Source: Hexactinellida sp. DTS-2022
Lineage: Eukaryota; Porifera; Hexactinellida
NCBI GenBank assembly: GCA_028753945.1
Contig: JAPNXP010000002.1
Location: forward strand, 8,370,001 to 8,434,000
Reading direction: 5' to 3'
Length of the DNA stretch: 64,000 bases
The notes under the pieces were generated by a model that was given only the letters and a program-made list of their open reading frames with translations, did not search any database and had not been told where the DNA came from. The position numbers and the translations under genes were made by a program. Positions 36,292 to 47,530 of the stretch are shown piece after piece (positions within the stretch are counted from its first letter, which is position 1; each line of letters opens with the position of its first letter).

Positions 36292-36988
36292 GGTTCAGGT
36301 ATACTCTACAAATTTCGAATATTTTGATAAAATCCAAATCATTGTCTATTTCTCTTTTATTGCATTTTGGGATTGTATTGATACCAATGAGTACTCTCAA
36401 GAGATTTCTAAGAAAAATTCCCATTATTTTTCCAGTTTGACACACTTTGGTCACCTCAATTTAGGAATAATTGCTGTAAATTTTTTTTTCAAAAGCCGCT
36501 ATCTCAAAACTAACATTTTCAGAATTGCGGAAGCAGTCATTTTGTCAATTTTGGTAGTAGAATCAAAAACTCAACGGTTTCGGAGAGATCTCGTAAAGAT
36601 ACAACTTTTCAGTGCTGCGATTTACCCTAATATGAATAGTTCATCTGTTTTTTGTATTTTGGATAAGGAAAATATTCATTTGAAAATCGACATCACATAA
36701 AAGTATTTGAAATCCAGAAAAATGTAGATATTCACAATTCCTGTACTCAAAAGTTATATTACATCCAGCTAAACACATTTATCAATAATATTCTTGGTAT
36801 TGTTTATCTTTTCTGATTGATTAATTCCGCAAAAATGGTAAATTAAAAAAAAGATTTTTCCTCTATTAGTTTATTTGCCAATATTATTGTATTTTTGGCA
36901 TCCTGAGGATCAAGTAAATCCGCTGTAAAAAAAATAATTCATTCGGGTAAATACTTATGGTAGAAGTACCCTAGAGTATACCTGAACC
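36292..36988. mobile_element. Family F TTAA MITE, copy F4 (697 bp)
   Basis: GGTTCAGGTATACTCTA and TAGAGTATACCTGAACC termini, TTAA at 36288-36291 and 36989-36992. First insertion in the pseudogene at 36015. The 182-residue frame starting at 36152 is an artefact joining pseudogene and MITE. Confidence 0.95.
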
Positions 36989-37141
36989 TTAATGGAAAAC
37001 ACAAAAATAACATCACATATCCCAATCTTCCTTCTGCAATTCGACCCATAGCCATCTCAGATGATATTCCTACACCAACACCACCTGTCTCTTGACCCTA
37101 TATTCAGTGGTGTTTTGCCAAAAAAAGAAGTGGGGGGGCTC

Positions 37142-37801
37142 CAGGGCCGTGCGGGCCTATTTTACCTGACCAGGTCAAACTTAATTAGAGTAAATATATA
37201 AAACATCTGTGTTGATGATATTCTCATTAACATATTTTTAGTAACTTTAGTAAAAATCTTGTATTACTAGTGCACAGTAATTTGGATTAATTATCTGAAA
37301 TATACGTATTTGAATGCAATTTCATAATTCCATAAGTGTACAGAGAATCCCAGGACTAGCGAGCGCAAACTAAAATTTGGGTCGTTCATGTATTTGTCCA
37401 ATGTACACGTTTCCCACCTTTTTCAGCCGTGGACCCCTATATAAATTCCCTCGGTTTTTGTGGACCCCCTCCCATAGACCGTAATACATTCTGTGGACCC
37501 CTACTAGAGTTCGTGGATCCCCAAGTGGTCCATTGACCCCAGGTTGGTAACCACTGTTCTAGATGAAGTCCCCTTTTCAGTGCTTTATACGTATATTATA
37601 TATTTAATACTCAATAGTCATAACAATAATAATTGTTTTGAAACTCATCAGCTAGTGAGAACCTGGTTAAATGACCAGGTTGACCTGGTTAAATGACTAG
37701 GTTGACCTGGTTAAATGACCAAGTCAACCTGGTCAGAACCTGGTCTGGAAAAAATCTGCCCAGGTTTGACCTGGTCAGTTTACATTAGTGGCACGGCCCT
37801 G
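37142..37801. mobile_element. hAT element, second layer (660 bp)
   Basis: Termini CAGGGCCGTG and CACGGCCCTG, flanked by a 7-bp match GGGGCTC that lies in a G-run of the host hAT, so the expected eighth base is ambiguous. Near the right end ACCTGGTTAAATGACCAGG-like units repeat about three times (37660-37740). Confidence 0.8.
37406..37556. mobile_element. hAT fragment, third layer
   Basis: CACGTTTCCCACC on the left and GGTTGGTAACCACTG on the right, with GTGGACCCC repeats between. The left terminus is altered and no target duplication is visible, so this is a decayed element inside the 37142 element. Confidence 0.5.
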
Positions 37802-38540
37802 GGGGCTCTCCCTTTTCAAATTTAGCATTTTCTTTGAAAAGATAGGTGAAAACGGCCCCCAATAATGAAGTGAGGGGCCATGTATATGCCATTTGTTCAT
37901 GCCAAAGCCAAAATCTAGGAACTTTGTTCATGATCTGTCTACACTGCTCAAATTTCACAAATATACTATTATAGGATGATAGGAAATTTAGAATTTTTAA
38001 CTTGATGTTACATTCTATAGATAACTGATTTGGAAGGAGAGCCCCCCTGGGATATAAGCGCTCCCCCTAGCGAAATAAGTGGGGGGGCGCGCCCCCCCGA
38101 GCCCCCCCCCCAAAACATCACTGCCTATATTGATTCAGCATAATTTGATGATGATTGTCATGAAGATGATCTTGACTACCAAATTGAAAATTCCAAAATA
38201 CCACACATTATATCACAAGTGGAACCGAATGACCTAGTGAGAGATTTGCGTTTAACAAAAAGCCAAAGTGAAATCCTAGCATCTCGTCTTCAAGGATGGA
38301 ATTTGTTGGAAGATGAAACAAAGGTGACCTTCTACCGCAAGCGAACTGCACATTTTAAAACTTATTTTTACATGAAGGGTGACCTTTGTAATTGCAACAA
38401 CATAAATAGTCATTTCAGTGCCTATATATTTACTAAGATGTTAGTGATTGGCGGTTGTTCATAGATGCTTCAAAGTACAGTATCAAGGGAGTGTTACTAC
38501 ACAATGGAAACATTTATCCATCTTTACCAATTGCTCATTC

Positions 38541-39930
38541 GGGTGTCCCTTATAGGGAAAAAATCGGAAATTTCGCTCCAAAAAACAACTTAAATTAATT
38601 TTTTTTTTTGTACCAAACACTGCCGAAGGACCAAAACTAACGTTTGTATATGGTTTTGAGCCACGTCCACACGTATTTTCAGAGTTATGATCTATTTTGT
38701 ACAGCGTATCACTGGTTTCAACACTTTGAACTATTATCAGTACTGTATTCCTCAACAATGGTAAGATTGGTGGTATCATTACTCTATCCTAGCAATCAAT
38801 GACGAAAATAAACAACAATTGATCAAAAAAAATTCGCAAAAAGTGAAAATCTAAACATTTATGGTCTATAATCTCATTCGAGGGTACGTTTTCTTGTCCA
38901 TTTTCTATCTCAGGTACCCGAGCAGCTAGAATCAACATATACGTCTCAAAATGCTCGCAATACCCAACTTCCTATACGTACATAATACATTTTGGGAGCC
39001 TAACACCCTCCGTTTTCAAAATGATCCCTATATGGGCATGTAATGTGCCCAATTTTGATGACACAGCAAAATTTATATCAACGAAAGTATAAACTCTAGA
39101 GTTTAGCTCTAACCATCTATTCACATCAATATCCTACTGCAAACTCATTGGAAGTACAAATGAGACTCATAACCAAATGGTCACTCTTCTATAAAATTAC
39201 ATACCCATATATGGAGGTGTCATTTCAGAAATGAAACCATGAACTTTGTAATTAAATAATGAGCTAGAGCTTAGTTCCAACTTCCTAGTAACATCATTAA
39301 TCCATTTTAAGTTAGATGGTATAGTTATCGAATACTACTTCATAAATTTAATCGTGCGGGGATTCTTTACGGTCTTTCTCTCAATATAATATAAATGCCG
39401 GTGTTTGGGGACTAATGTCACGGAGTGTGACGAAATCAAGATAGGTTAAGAGCTCAAATTTTTTCTACAAGTTTTATACCACTAAAATTTAAAAAGCATA
39501 GATTGTATAACCAAAAAACACCAAAATTCTACTAATAAGAGAGAAACAATCTCAAAATAAAAAAAACAATCAAAAAACCTTACCTTTAGACGCTCTCCCC
39601 TTCATATTCATTGATGGAATTTCGAAATCCGATGTTGTGGGTCTTTGGTTGGAAAGATTAGGCCTTTATATAGTTAAATTGAGCTAGAGAACATTCTAGA
39701 ACAATTCAGAAACTATATACAAGCTTGACACTATCTATGTTATATTGAATAGACGCACATAACTGCATATTAAAAGAATCCATACCTAGACAAAACAATT
39801 CCATATTCACTTGAATGAATAAATTCTTCGCTATTTTTATCCAGACCAAGTTCTGAGGGTACTTAGAAGTATTCAGAGAATCTATAGACATGTTCTGTAG
39901 TGATTTATCAGTTTGCTATAAGGGATACCC
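38541..39930. mobile_element. Family D non-autonomous copy (D3, 1390 bp) with 17-bp flanking duplication
   Basis: Left end GGGTGTCCCTTATAG and right end CTATAAGGGATACCC are inverted repeats (one mismatch in 15). The flanks carry a perfect 17-bp direct repeat, TTACCAATTGCTCATTC (38524-38540 and 39931-39947). The intact paralogous gene near 54620 has only one copy of this stretch, so the duplication arose with the insertion or later. Both ends match the long D copy: 38541-38580 corresponds to its 53460-53499 end and 39290-39930 to its 48795-49440 end, inverted. It contains a CArG-bearing module (38990-39300). Non-coding. Confidence 0.85.
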
Positions 39931-39970
39931 TTACCAATTGCTCATTCAGTGACACTTAATGGCAATCTTA

Positions 39971-40044
39971 GCTGTTAACGGCCCATTCTAGCTGTTAACA
40001 GCCCAATTTTAAGCTGTTAACAGCCAATTGAAGATGTTAACAGC
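39971..40044. repeat. Palindrome cluster GCTGTTAACAGC
   Basis: Four spaced copies or one-base variants start at 39971, 39991, 40013 and 40033, 20-22 bp apart. The fourth begins GATG. The centre of each is TTAA. Confidence 0.7.
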
Positions 40045-41584
40045 TTGGCTGTTTCCTTCCCAGGACATGTATGATTTTTTTCTTCTTAATTTTCAATAAA
40101 TATGGTGTTATTTAATAAAATATGACGTCGACTTACTTATAAGGGCATGGCAATTTTTCAAAATTGTTGAATCTTTTTGAATTTTTTAACATATTATTAT
40201 GAGACTATTTCCTCTAAGAATTTTTTTTATTTTATATATTTTTGCAGGAGAAACGATGCTATAGGACTTTTTTTCAAAATAATTATATAACGCTGTAGTG
40301 CAGTATACTAGCGTTATAAAATTTAAGAATAATAAATTTTCAATTCTGGATCAAGCATCTGAGGACGGATCATGTGTTACCCCAGAGAAATTTTTTGACT
40401 TTCTGATGACTATTCTTGGGTTTATAAGCATTCTAGGGCTGCGGCCCACGAATTTCTCCGAATTTCAGCATCAGAAGAGGTGATAAAATTCTGCACTGCC
40501 TTGTATTGTGTCCCAAAATTAAAAAATTCGGAATCTACAGGTCAAAATATACAGTTTCACGTCAAAAAGTTCAGGAATATGTCAAAAATTATGAAATTAG
40601 AGGCATATGAGAAGATGAAGGGTATGCAAGTACCCAGTGATCATATATTACTGTGGCAAATTGCTCTGCAGGATAATTCTGTTATTCTTCATAGAAATGC
40701 GTCAGCTTCTTATCTATACGTAGATTTTGGTTTCAACACTTTTACAATGACATATCATGAGTTATGACCAATTTATGACGATGGTTTCGTCTGTTTTGTC
40801 ATATTTTCATACCTCAAGGCCCTCAAATATACAATAATGTATTATATAAATCCCCGATTTGATAATACAAAGATGGAAATAGCATTTGCGCACAAAATGA
40901 GACGTTAAACGACACGATCCAATCATTATTCGATAGGTTATGGACTTTTGCCCCTCAGAAGGGTGCAAAAATCACACATTTCACACCTGTTGCTATTTTA
41001 GAAACGCTTTGAGATATAATGATTATAGCCATTAGAAAATACTGTAAATACCTGACTTTGTATACGTTTATGGTACATTTAGGACTCTAGGTGTCACACA
41101 TTTTAACATGACCATATATGGTAATTTGATGTGATAAATTTTGATGACGAAGCAAATTTTCTTACTCTTGATCTCTGGACAGCAGAGATTAGCTCTAAAA
41201 TCCTAATCACATCATGATACTATTTCTTACTCATTGGATAAACTTTTGGGATAATATTATAATCGAATAATGTGTTCTGATTTCAAATTCCCAAATATGG
41301 TGGTGTCAAAGTGGCAATATTTTAATAAGCTGACAAAAATCCAACTTCTGGGCCAAATGAGATAGAGCTTAGCTCTAAATTGCTAAAGAAAGTCTAATTC
41401 AATTTCAAATGACATTATCTATTTTATGCAGTTTTGGAACACCTTTTCTTCGCACTTTCATATTCTGGACTCAGCCACTTCGACACAAATTAATTAAATT
41501 CTAATTATGAAGGTGTAAAAAAAGACCATTTGGGCAGAATGATGTAAAAAAGAAATTTTTTATTCTAGATGGTCAAACTCTTTT
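40045..41584. other. Repeat-derived sequence with two unidentified frames
   Basis: Frames at 40298-40483 (DQASEDGSCVTPEKFFDFL) and 40480-40767 (KFCTALYCVPKLKNSEST) look moderately protein-like but match nothing I know; the second runs into a degenerate family D interior block (TTTTGGTTTCAACACTTTTAC, about 40725; quoted approximately). 41080-41470 is another CArG-bearing module, with CCATATATGG at 41112-41121. Confidence 0.35.
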
Positions 41585-42151
41585 TTAAGGCTCGACCCAC
41601 ACCTTCACTAATAACGTCCCCCTCAAATCCATACATATATCAGTTTTAGCCATATCTATAAGCTACCTAAATCCGCAATCAAAATTGAATTCGAATAATA
41701 TTCGCAAGAGTGATTGAGTTAGTTCCATATTGCGTAATATTAAATTCCTATACCGAGTGAAAATATGTGCTGCAACTTTTTAGAAAAACAATAAAAGTTT
41801 AATTGCTGATCTATCTTTATTTATTCAATACATATACTAGTGTAAATCGCTGAGCTATTGAATAGTCAATTTAAATGCTTACTATGGAATTACTGTTAAT
41901 GAAAGTGAATAATCACGATATTTTATGATTATTTTGCATTTTTTTGATTCAAACACTTATAACAATTCTTTGATGTATTAGAAGCTTATTCCATCCGTGT
42001 CGGTTATCAACAGGTATTCCATGAATAATACGAAACACTAAAATCAATATAAACTTGAAAGAATTTTCTGAACTAGGTGTGCGAGTAATGGAGTCTCTAC
42101 TGTAAAATCAAATTTTACAGATTATTTATATTATAACACAGTTTTCCTATA

Positions 42152-42625
42152 CCCTCCCCTACCAAAAGTATTCGCACCCAAAAATTTCCTATGGAAATAG
42201 TACTATATAACTCTATTATTTATCGCTAATGTATACAAATTCTATGAGATGTCGCCACTTTGGTTTCAGAATCGTATTCTACGCCACCGAATTGACCATT
42301 GTAGAAGCTTTCAACTCAATTACATATTTAATAGTTTGAAAATTATCATCCGGTGTCACCATGTACCACTTCTTCCATTTGTCCCCATCTACAAGATGGG
42401 AATAAGTGGTACATGGTGGCATAGGATGATAATTTTCTACTTAATCAGTAGCTAATAGAGTTCAAAGCTTCTTTAAATGTATATTTCGAATGCGTAGATT
42501 ACTAATATGAAATCTAAATTAAAATATTCCATGTATTTAGTGTACAATAAACATTATTATTGACACACTATATTACTATTTCTATGGGAATGCTATGGAG
42601 TACGAATACTTTTGGTAGGGAAGTG
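42152..42625. mobile_element. TA-flanked MITE (mariner-like)
   Basis: CCCTCCCCTACCAAAAG...CTTTTGGTAGGGAAGTG termini, TA outside both ends. A relative lies near 4655-4930. Confidence 0.65.
42357..42418. repeat. Perfect 15-bp stem hairpin inside the MITE
   Basis: CACCATGTACCACTT (42357-42371) and AAGTGGTACATGGTG (42404-42418) are exact inverted repeats around a 32-base loop that itself has a CCCATCT/AGATGGG stem. Confidence 0.8.
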
Positions 42626-42956
42626 TATATATACACTTCCTTAAGTAGGAATCTGAAATAGTGGTTATATAACAATGTTAATTGAATTTAATGTAATGGT
42701 TTAATTCAATGTTGTGAAGTATAAAGCTATCTAAATTAGATAATTTCGCTATTAATTGTGACGAAATCCCCACCAAATTTTGCATTACGTCAGTGACACA
42801 AAGTGGGGCAAGGTGGTATATTTCCAAAACTATTTGGAATTTCGGGATGAAAATTTCTGTGAATATACCCCATCTATAGAGCATGCGGAATATGCAATAA
42901 TATAAATTTAATCAATGTTCTAAGCCTCCGTCCTGAAGGTGTGGCTCGAGCCTTGA

Positions 42957-43383
42957 AATGCTCAGTAAATGTAGGCGGATGTTTTCAATCACGGTTGTTT
43001 TGGCACTATAATACAAAAAAATTTAATTAGTAGAATTTTAATGAAATTTTATTTTGACCAATTTCACAAAAATGGCAATAACATAGAGTAGATTAAGGAA
43101 AAAGCACATTTAGGTCTGATTGAAATATTGAGTATTGAATCAGGTATACTTTATAATTGACATGTTTCGCGCTAAAAAGTAACATAAAAATTATTTTTCA
43201 TTCTTTGGCTAGTATGGATTAGGCCTATATTGACATTGTCTAGTTCATAACTAGGGATATATACATGGTATAACTCCAATATTTTCAGGGATATCTTAGA
43301 ATACTTAGTACTATCCAAAAACGCACTAAAAACATTAGGTCGTAGGATGTCGAAAAATCAGTTCAGAGAACCCTCAAATTCTT
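42957..43383. repeat. Dispersed repeat, inverted relative of 2380-2700
   Basis: The phrases around TTCAGGGATATCTTAGAATA and TTAGGTCGTAGGATGTCGAA are the reverse complement of blocks in family G copy 2139-3389. No gene. Confidence 0.5.
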
Positions 43384-43387
43384 TTAA

Positions 43388-44973
43388 GGCCCCTCTCGGG
43401 TTAATTTTGAATTATTTAAATAATTGAGTTTATTTCGTTTTTATTAGTTATAATACCCGGGAGGATAATATAGGAAAATTTGGCTTAATTCTGAGGACAA
43501 TTGAACTCACTAGAGCAATTTGAAATTGGGGAATGTCTGTTATATGGCCAAATTGAGAGTAATATAAATTACGGCCACACAATGCTGGTCAGATAAATTG
43601 AGATTCGATTGTTTTTGGATAGTACACCAGAAAGTAAAGCCACATTGAAAATTTCAGGTGAATCTGACTAATAGTTTTGCTGTTGCGACCATTATAAGAT
43701 CCAGGGATGTGAAGGACATCATGGAGGGTGACTTTTTCAAATGGAATGAAAGTTTAGTAGGCTGGCACTGCCACAATTTGTTTTCAATATAGTTGTTATT
43801 CATACAAAAGTATATTTGCATATTTACTTAGGTTGTAAACCTAAATTTTAAACATTACAAAAATTAAGTTCCGAGTTATAGTCATTTGAAGTCAGATTTG
43901 GACTGTCAAGGTCCCTAGTCTGACTTCAAAGGGCATTAACTTTGAAAGTTTGTATTGTAAAGTTTAGATCAAGGGTCATTCCCATATTAAATATATATTC
44001 AATCGTTTACACTTGGTTTCAAACAATTTGGATGAAAACTGTGAACGCTTTAGCATTTTAAACTTTCTGACCTTTCAACTCATTGGGTGGTCCTTTCACA
44101 TCTCTACATTGAATCTCAGAAACCCGTCGACCAATAATGAAATATTTGAGTGCAAAATGCTCGCAATACCCGGTTTCCTATTCGTCCATAATACATTTTA
44201 TGACCCTAACTCGCAAAAATCTTCCAAATGACCATATATGGGCATAAAATGTGCCCATTTTTGATGATTTAGCATATTTATTTCTTCAAAACTATAAACT
44301 CTAGAGCTTAGCACTAAATTTCCCATCACATCCATATAATATTGCAAACCCATTAGAATCACAATTGAAACCATTTTCCTAAAGATTGCTGTCCTATATA
44401 TTGACCGGAATACCCTCATAATAGTGTGAAAAGTAAATTTAAAATTGCATTTATTTTTGGTTCAACTATTGCAAATTTGGTCCAAATTGTTTGAAACCAA
44501 GTCTAAACTAACGAGGACATATGTAATTCGGGAGGATTTTTCAAACTAACCTCTAGCATAAAAAAATTCAGAATTCTATATCTTTGAAGTTCGACTTGGA
44601 CCGCATATTTACATAAAACATCGAATAATGCAAAAATTGGCAGTCAAAATGTGACTTCAAAGGGCTATAACTCACAAAGTTTGTATGTTAGTGGTTAGTT
44701 TGAAAAATCCCCCCGAATTACATATGTCTTCATCAGTTTAGACTTGGTTTCAAACTATTTAGACCAAATTTGCAATAGTTGAACCAAATGTAAATATATT
44801 TTCATTTGAAAATTGACATTTTCATGATGATACACACATTCCTGAGCACTAAACTGGTATTAACAGCAAAAGTAGAGCTCAGATTCACTTGAAATTTTCA
44901 ATGTATCAATACTCTACTGTGTACTATACGAAAACAGTCTAATCTCAATTACCAAATTAACCAAAGAGGGGCC
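43388..44973. mobile_element. Family J TTAA element (1586 bp)
   Basis: GGCCCCTCTCGGGTTAATTT and AAATTAACCAAAGAGGGGCC termini, TTAA at 43384-43387 and 44974-44977. The interior holds repeated GTTTGAAACCAA/TTGGTTTCAAAC blocks in both orientations and a CArG-bearing module (CCATATATGG at 44232-44241). Frames at 44013-44231 and 44198-44419 lie in repeats and are not genes. Confidence 0.8.
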
Positions 44974-45233
44974 TTAAGGACACATTTTTCCGGTAAAACT
45001 GGGGTCCTCGTATTCCTTCCAGGGATATTTAGGTTCAGGTATACTCTAGAGGACTTCTACCAAATATACTTTCCCGAATTAATTAGATTTTTTACAGCGG
45101 ATTTACTTCATCTTCTAGATGGCAAAAATGCGATAATATTCGATCTAGGTAACTCAGTGAAATATTTTTTTCTATATAATCGTATTTTGCGGAACGGATA
45201 GGTTTTTTCAGGTTAATGATTAAGGTTGCAGTA

Positions 45234-45904
45234 TACTTTTAAGCACTTTTTCTAAAGTTTTTTGCAGATTTGAAAGATCTTTTTTGTTTTAGATTCCCTG
45301 CTGCGAGATCTATCCAAAGATGCAATAATATTCGACCTTGGTAACATGGAGAAAATTTAAATTTTTTATAAACACACTTTCTTGGGATACACAAGTTTTT
45401 TCCTCTTAATGATTAAGACTTGTTTCCTGTTTTATTACATAGAGAAGCTTCTAATATATCATGTGAATGTACAACTTCTTTTTGATTACTTATGAGTCCA
45501 ATTTTTCATCAATAACAGTCGACATCACTTTTTTTATCATTAGGAAATATAATATAATTAGAAAGAAAAGTCACAAATGAAATTCGCTACATAGACAAGA
45601 TAGAACTAATTGAGAGCTGTCCAAAACCGTTGAGATTTTGTTTCTAGGTTGTATATGAAGGCAAAATGTGTTTCCCAAATTGACAAAAGTTGCGGCTGGA
45701 GATGGCGGTGTCAGAAAAAAATGAGCCCCTACAGGAGTGGCTTAGGTGGAGGTCACAAAAAAGTCGGTATTATTAAAAGTTTTCTATATTTTTCTACAAA
45801 GTTTGGAATAGAGATGCGGCATAGGCTGTTCTATCCAGAAATGAAATAAAACCTATAAGTGGCAAAATACCCGAAATTGGTAAATTTAAAGGTATACTGC
45901 AACC
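45234..45904. mobile_element. TTAA MITE with terminus GGTTGCAGTATAC, nested in F5
   Basis: Ends GGTTGCAGTATAC and GGTATACTGCAACC, TTAA at 45230-45233 and 45905-45908. The uninterrupted site is TTAATATTAAGAGTAGATTG in F6 (about 47714), directly showing TTAA duplication. Confidence 0.95.
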
Positions 45905-46504
45905 TTAAGAGTAGATTGTTGTTACATTGCATGGAGAAGCTACTAAACTATCATATGAGTGCAAGAATTCTTTTAATCACTTATGAGTCCAATTTTTCAT
46001 CAATAAATGTGGACATCACTTTTTTCATCATCAATAAAACAAATAAAAATAAAAATAAAAGTTACAAATGAAATCGCTGCACTCATATGATAGAACTAAT
46101 TGAGAGCTGTCCAAAACCGTTGAGATTCTGTTTCTAAGTGGTATATGAGTGAGAATATGAATTCCGCAATGCCAATAATTGTGTTTGGAAATAGCGGGGT
46201 TTTAAAAAAAGTTTCCCCTATGGCAGTGGCTTAGGTGGAGGACAATAAAATGTCTGTATCATTAAAAGTTTTCAATATTTTCCATAAGATTTGAAATTAA
46301 GATGCGAAATATGCTGTTCTATCCAAATATAAGATAAAACCTATATGTGGCTATGTCCCGAAATTGTCAGGTTTCTATGGTATAATTCAACCGGCAACCA
46401 ACACCATAACCCCAATATTTTTTTCAAAACTCGAAGTGAGTCAAACTGGAGAAATAATTGGAATTTTTCTGTGAAATTTCGTGAGAGTCCACATGGGTAT
46501 CCAC

Positions 46505-46821
46505 CAGGGGCGTCAGAAGGGGGGGGCACAGGGGGGCACGTGCCCCCCTCAAAAATCTCGGTGCCCCCCCCCCCACTGTGCCCCCCTCATCTGTGCATCC
46601 CCACGCCTGAGCCCCTTCCCCTGTCCAAATAGATGAAATAACAACACCAATGATACACATGAGTTCAAATGTCATGATACCACTGCTCTTATCCGAAGTG
46701 AAACTATCAAAAAAGACATAAAATCACGTTGGGTTTTATACGACTAAGAATTAGCTTTTTGTCTGTGCCCCCTCTAAATTCTGATTGCCCCCTCCCCGAA
46801 TACACGCTTCCGACGCCCCTG
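46505..46821. mobile_element. hAT MITE, 317 bp, TSD GTATCCAC
   Basis: CAGGGGCGTCAGAAG and CTTCCGACGCCCCTG termini and an exact GTATCCAC duplication (46497-46504, 46822-46829). F6 has one copy of the site (GTGTCCAC near 48310). Confidence 0.95.
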
Positions 46822-46919
46822 GTATCCACACAATCCGAAAATGCAATAAAAACGAGATTTACCATAATTTGGGATTTTATAGAAATTTTGGGATTTTGTA
46901 GAGTATACCTGAACCTTAA

Positions 46920-47526
46920 TTAGTTAGTTTGATGTACTCGCTAAAGATTATATTAAATAAGCGAGTCTCCAGCCCTAAAATTTCTTAAATTGTATATACT
47001 ATACGTTGTTTGTAACATACCAGCATATTTTTGCATGATCAAAGCGAAGATTTTTCTAAGAATCATGACATTACAATACATGAAGTCTCCGCACAACACT
47101 AGCTGGAGTAGATTCTCTTCATATGTTTGTCGGGTTACAACCTTCTTGAGAATGATGTCCTTGACATGCCACATATTTCCATACTTCAAATTGATGTAAA
47201 GTAATGAAGTTCTTGAACTTTTCACTTCCAATCAAAGAGAGTTCACCCTACCAAGTAAATACTAGGCCAAAACTCTGACCAGTTACGAAGTTAAAACGTC
47301 TGAGTGTGTTTGTTAATATTTTCCTTGCATTGCTTTTGTCATTAAAGGCATCTTACAGGCTAATTAAGGATGGAAGTATATGCTTTAAACTCAAAAAAGT
47401 GTACAATTAATCGTGTGCCAGATAGTCCAGATAGATAGATTGAGCATGCGCCAGATAGTTAGGCGCATGCGCCCAGTACTTTCTAGTAGGGATAAAAAAG
47501 AACCTTTTGAAATTCTTAAGGTTAAC
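46920..47526. other. No gene recognised
   Basis: Overlapping frames on both strands (46953-47231 and 46990-47199) shadow each other; neither shows a recognisable domain. CATGCGCCAGATAG and GCGCATGCGCC give a small CpG-rich patch near 47450-47475. Confidence 0.35.
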
Positions 47527-47530
47527 TTAA

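Larger units (their letters stand above)
37105..38123. mobile_element. hAT element, outer layer, TSD CCTATATT
   Basis: Termini CAGTGGTGTTTTG and CAAAACATCACTG, with inner G-run and C-run blocks. The perfect 8-bp duplication CCTATATT lies at 37097-37104 and 38124-38131. Inserted into the pseudogene at 36015 and itself hit by the element at 37142. Confidence 0.95.
36015..39975 (+). pseudogene. Divergent copy of the 567-residue gene, split by three insertions
   Basis: Four separated pieces match the intact protein at 53774-55477 in order. 36015-36287 has FGCRLVDQEKKWPPH, CxxC and SFGVAMIWREQ, matching residues 45-101. 36993-37096 continues with NITYPNLPSAIRPI, matching residues 114-128. 38132-38540 has NDLVRDLRLTKSQSEILASRL and later an LLHNGN piece, matching residues 185-279. 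39931-39975 has PIAHSVTLNGN, matching residues 286-295. The breaks coincide with a family F MITE (F4), a stack of hAT elements and a family D element (D3), and reading resumes within a codon or two after each. It also has its own stops. Nothing after residue 295 was found. Confidence 0.8.
41589..42952. mobile_element. Family C TTAA element, copy C2
   Basis: Termini GGCTCGACCCACACCTTCA and TGAAGGTGTGGCTCGAGCC, TTAA on the left (41585-41588) and TTGA on the right. It holds a nested TA-type MITE. Both flanks match the corresponding ends of the large copy C3 (48508-57352). Non-coding. Confidence 0.85.
45032..46915. mobile_element. Family F long-form TTAA element, copy F5, with two nested insertions
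   Basis: Left terminus GGTTCAGGTATACTCTAG (outer TTAA degraded to TTTA), right terminus GAGTATACCTGAACC followed by TTAA (46916-46919). After removing the nested elements with one target copy each, 884 bp remain, matching copy F6 (873 bp), which has both sites uninterrupted. Confidence 0.9.

Noticed and set aside
36152-36700. A 182-residue open frame
   Set aside because: It joins a pseudogene fragment to family F MITE sequence; the MITE part is also present as non-coding DNA in F2 and F3.
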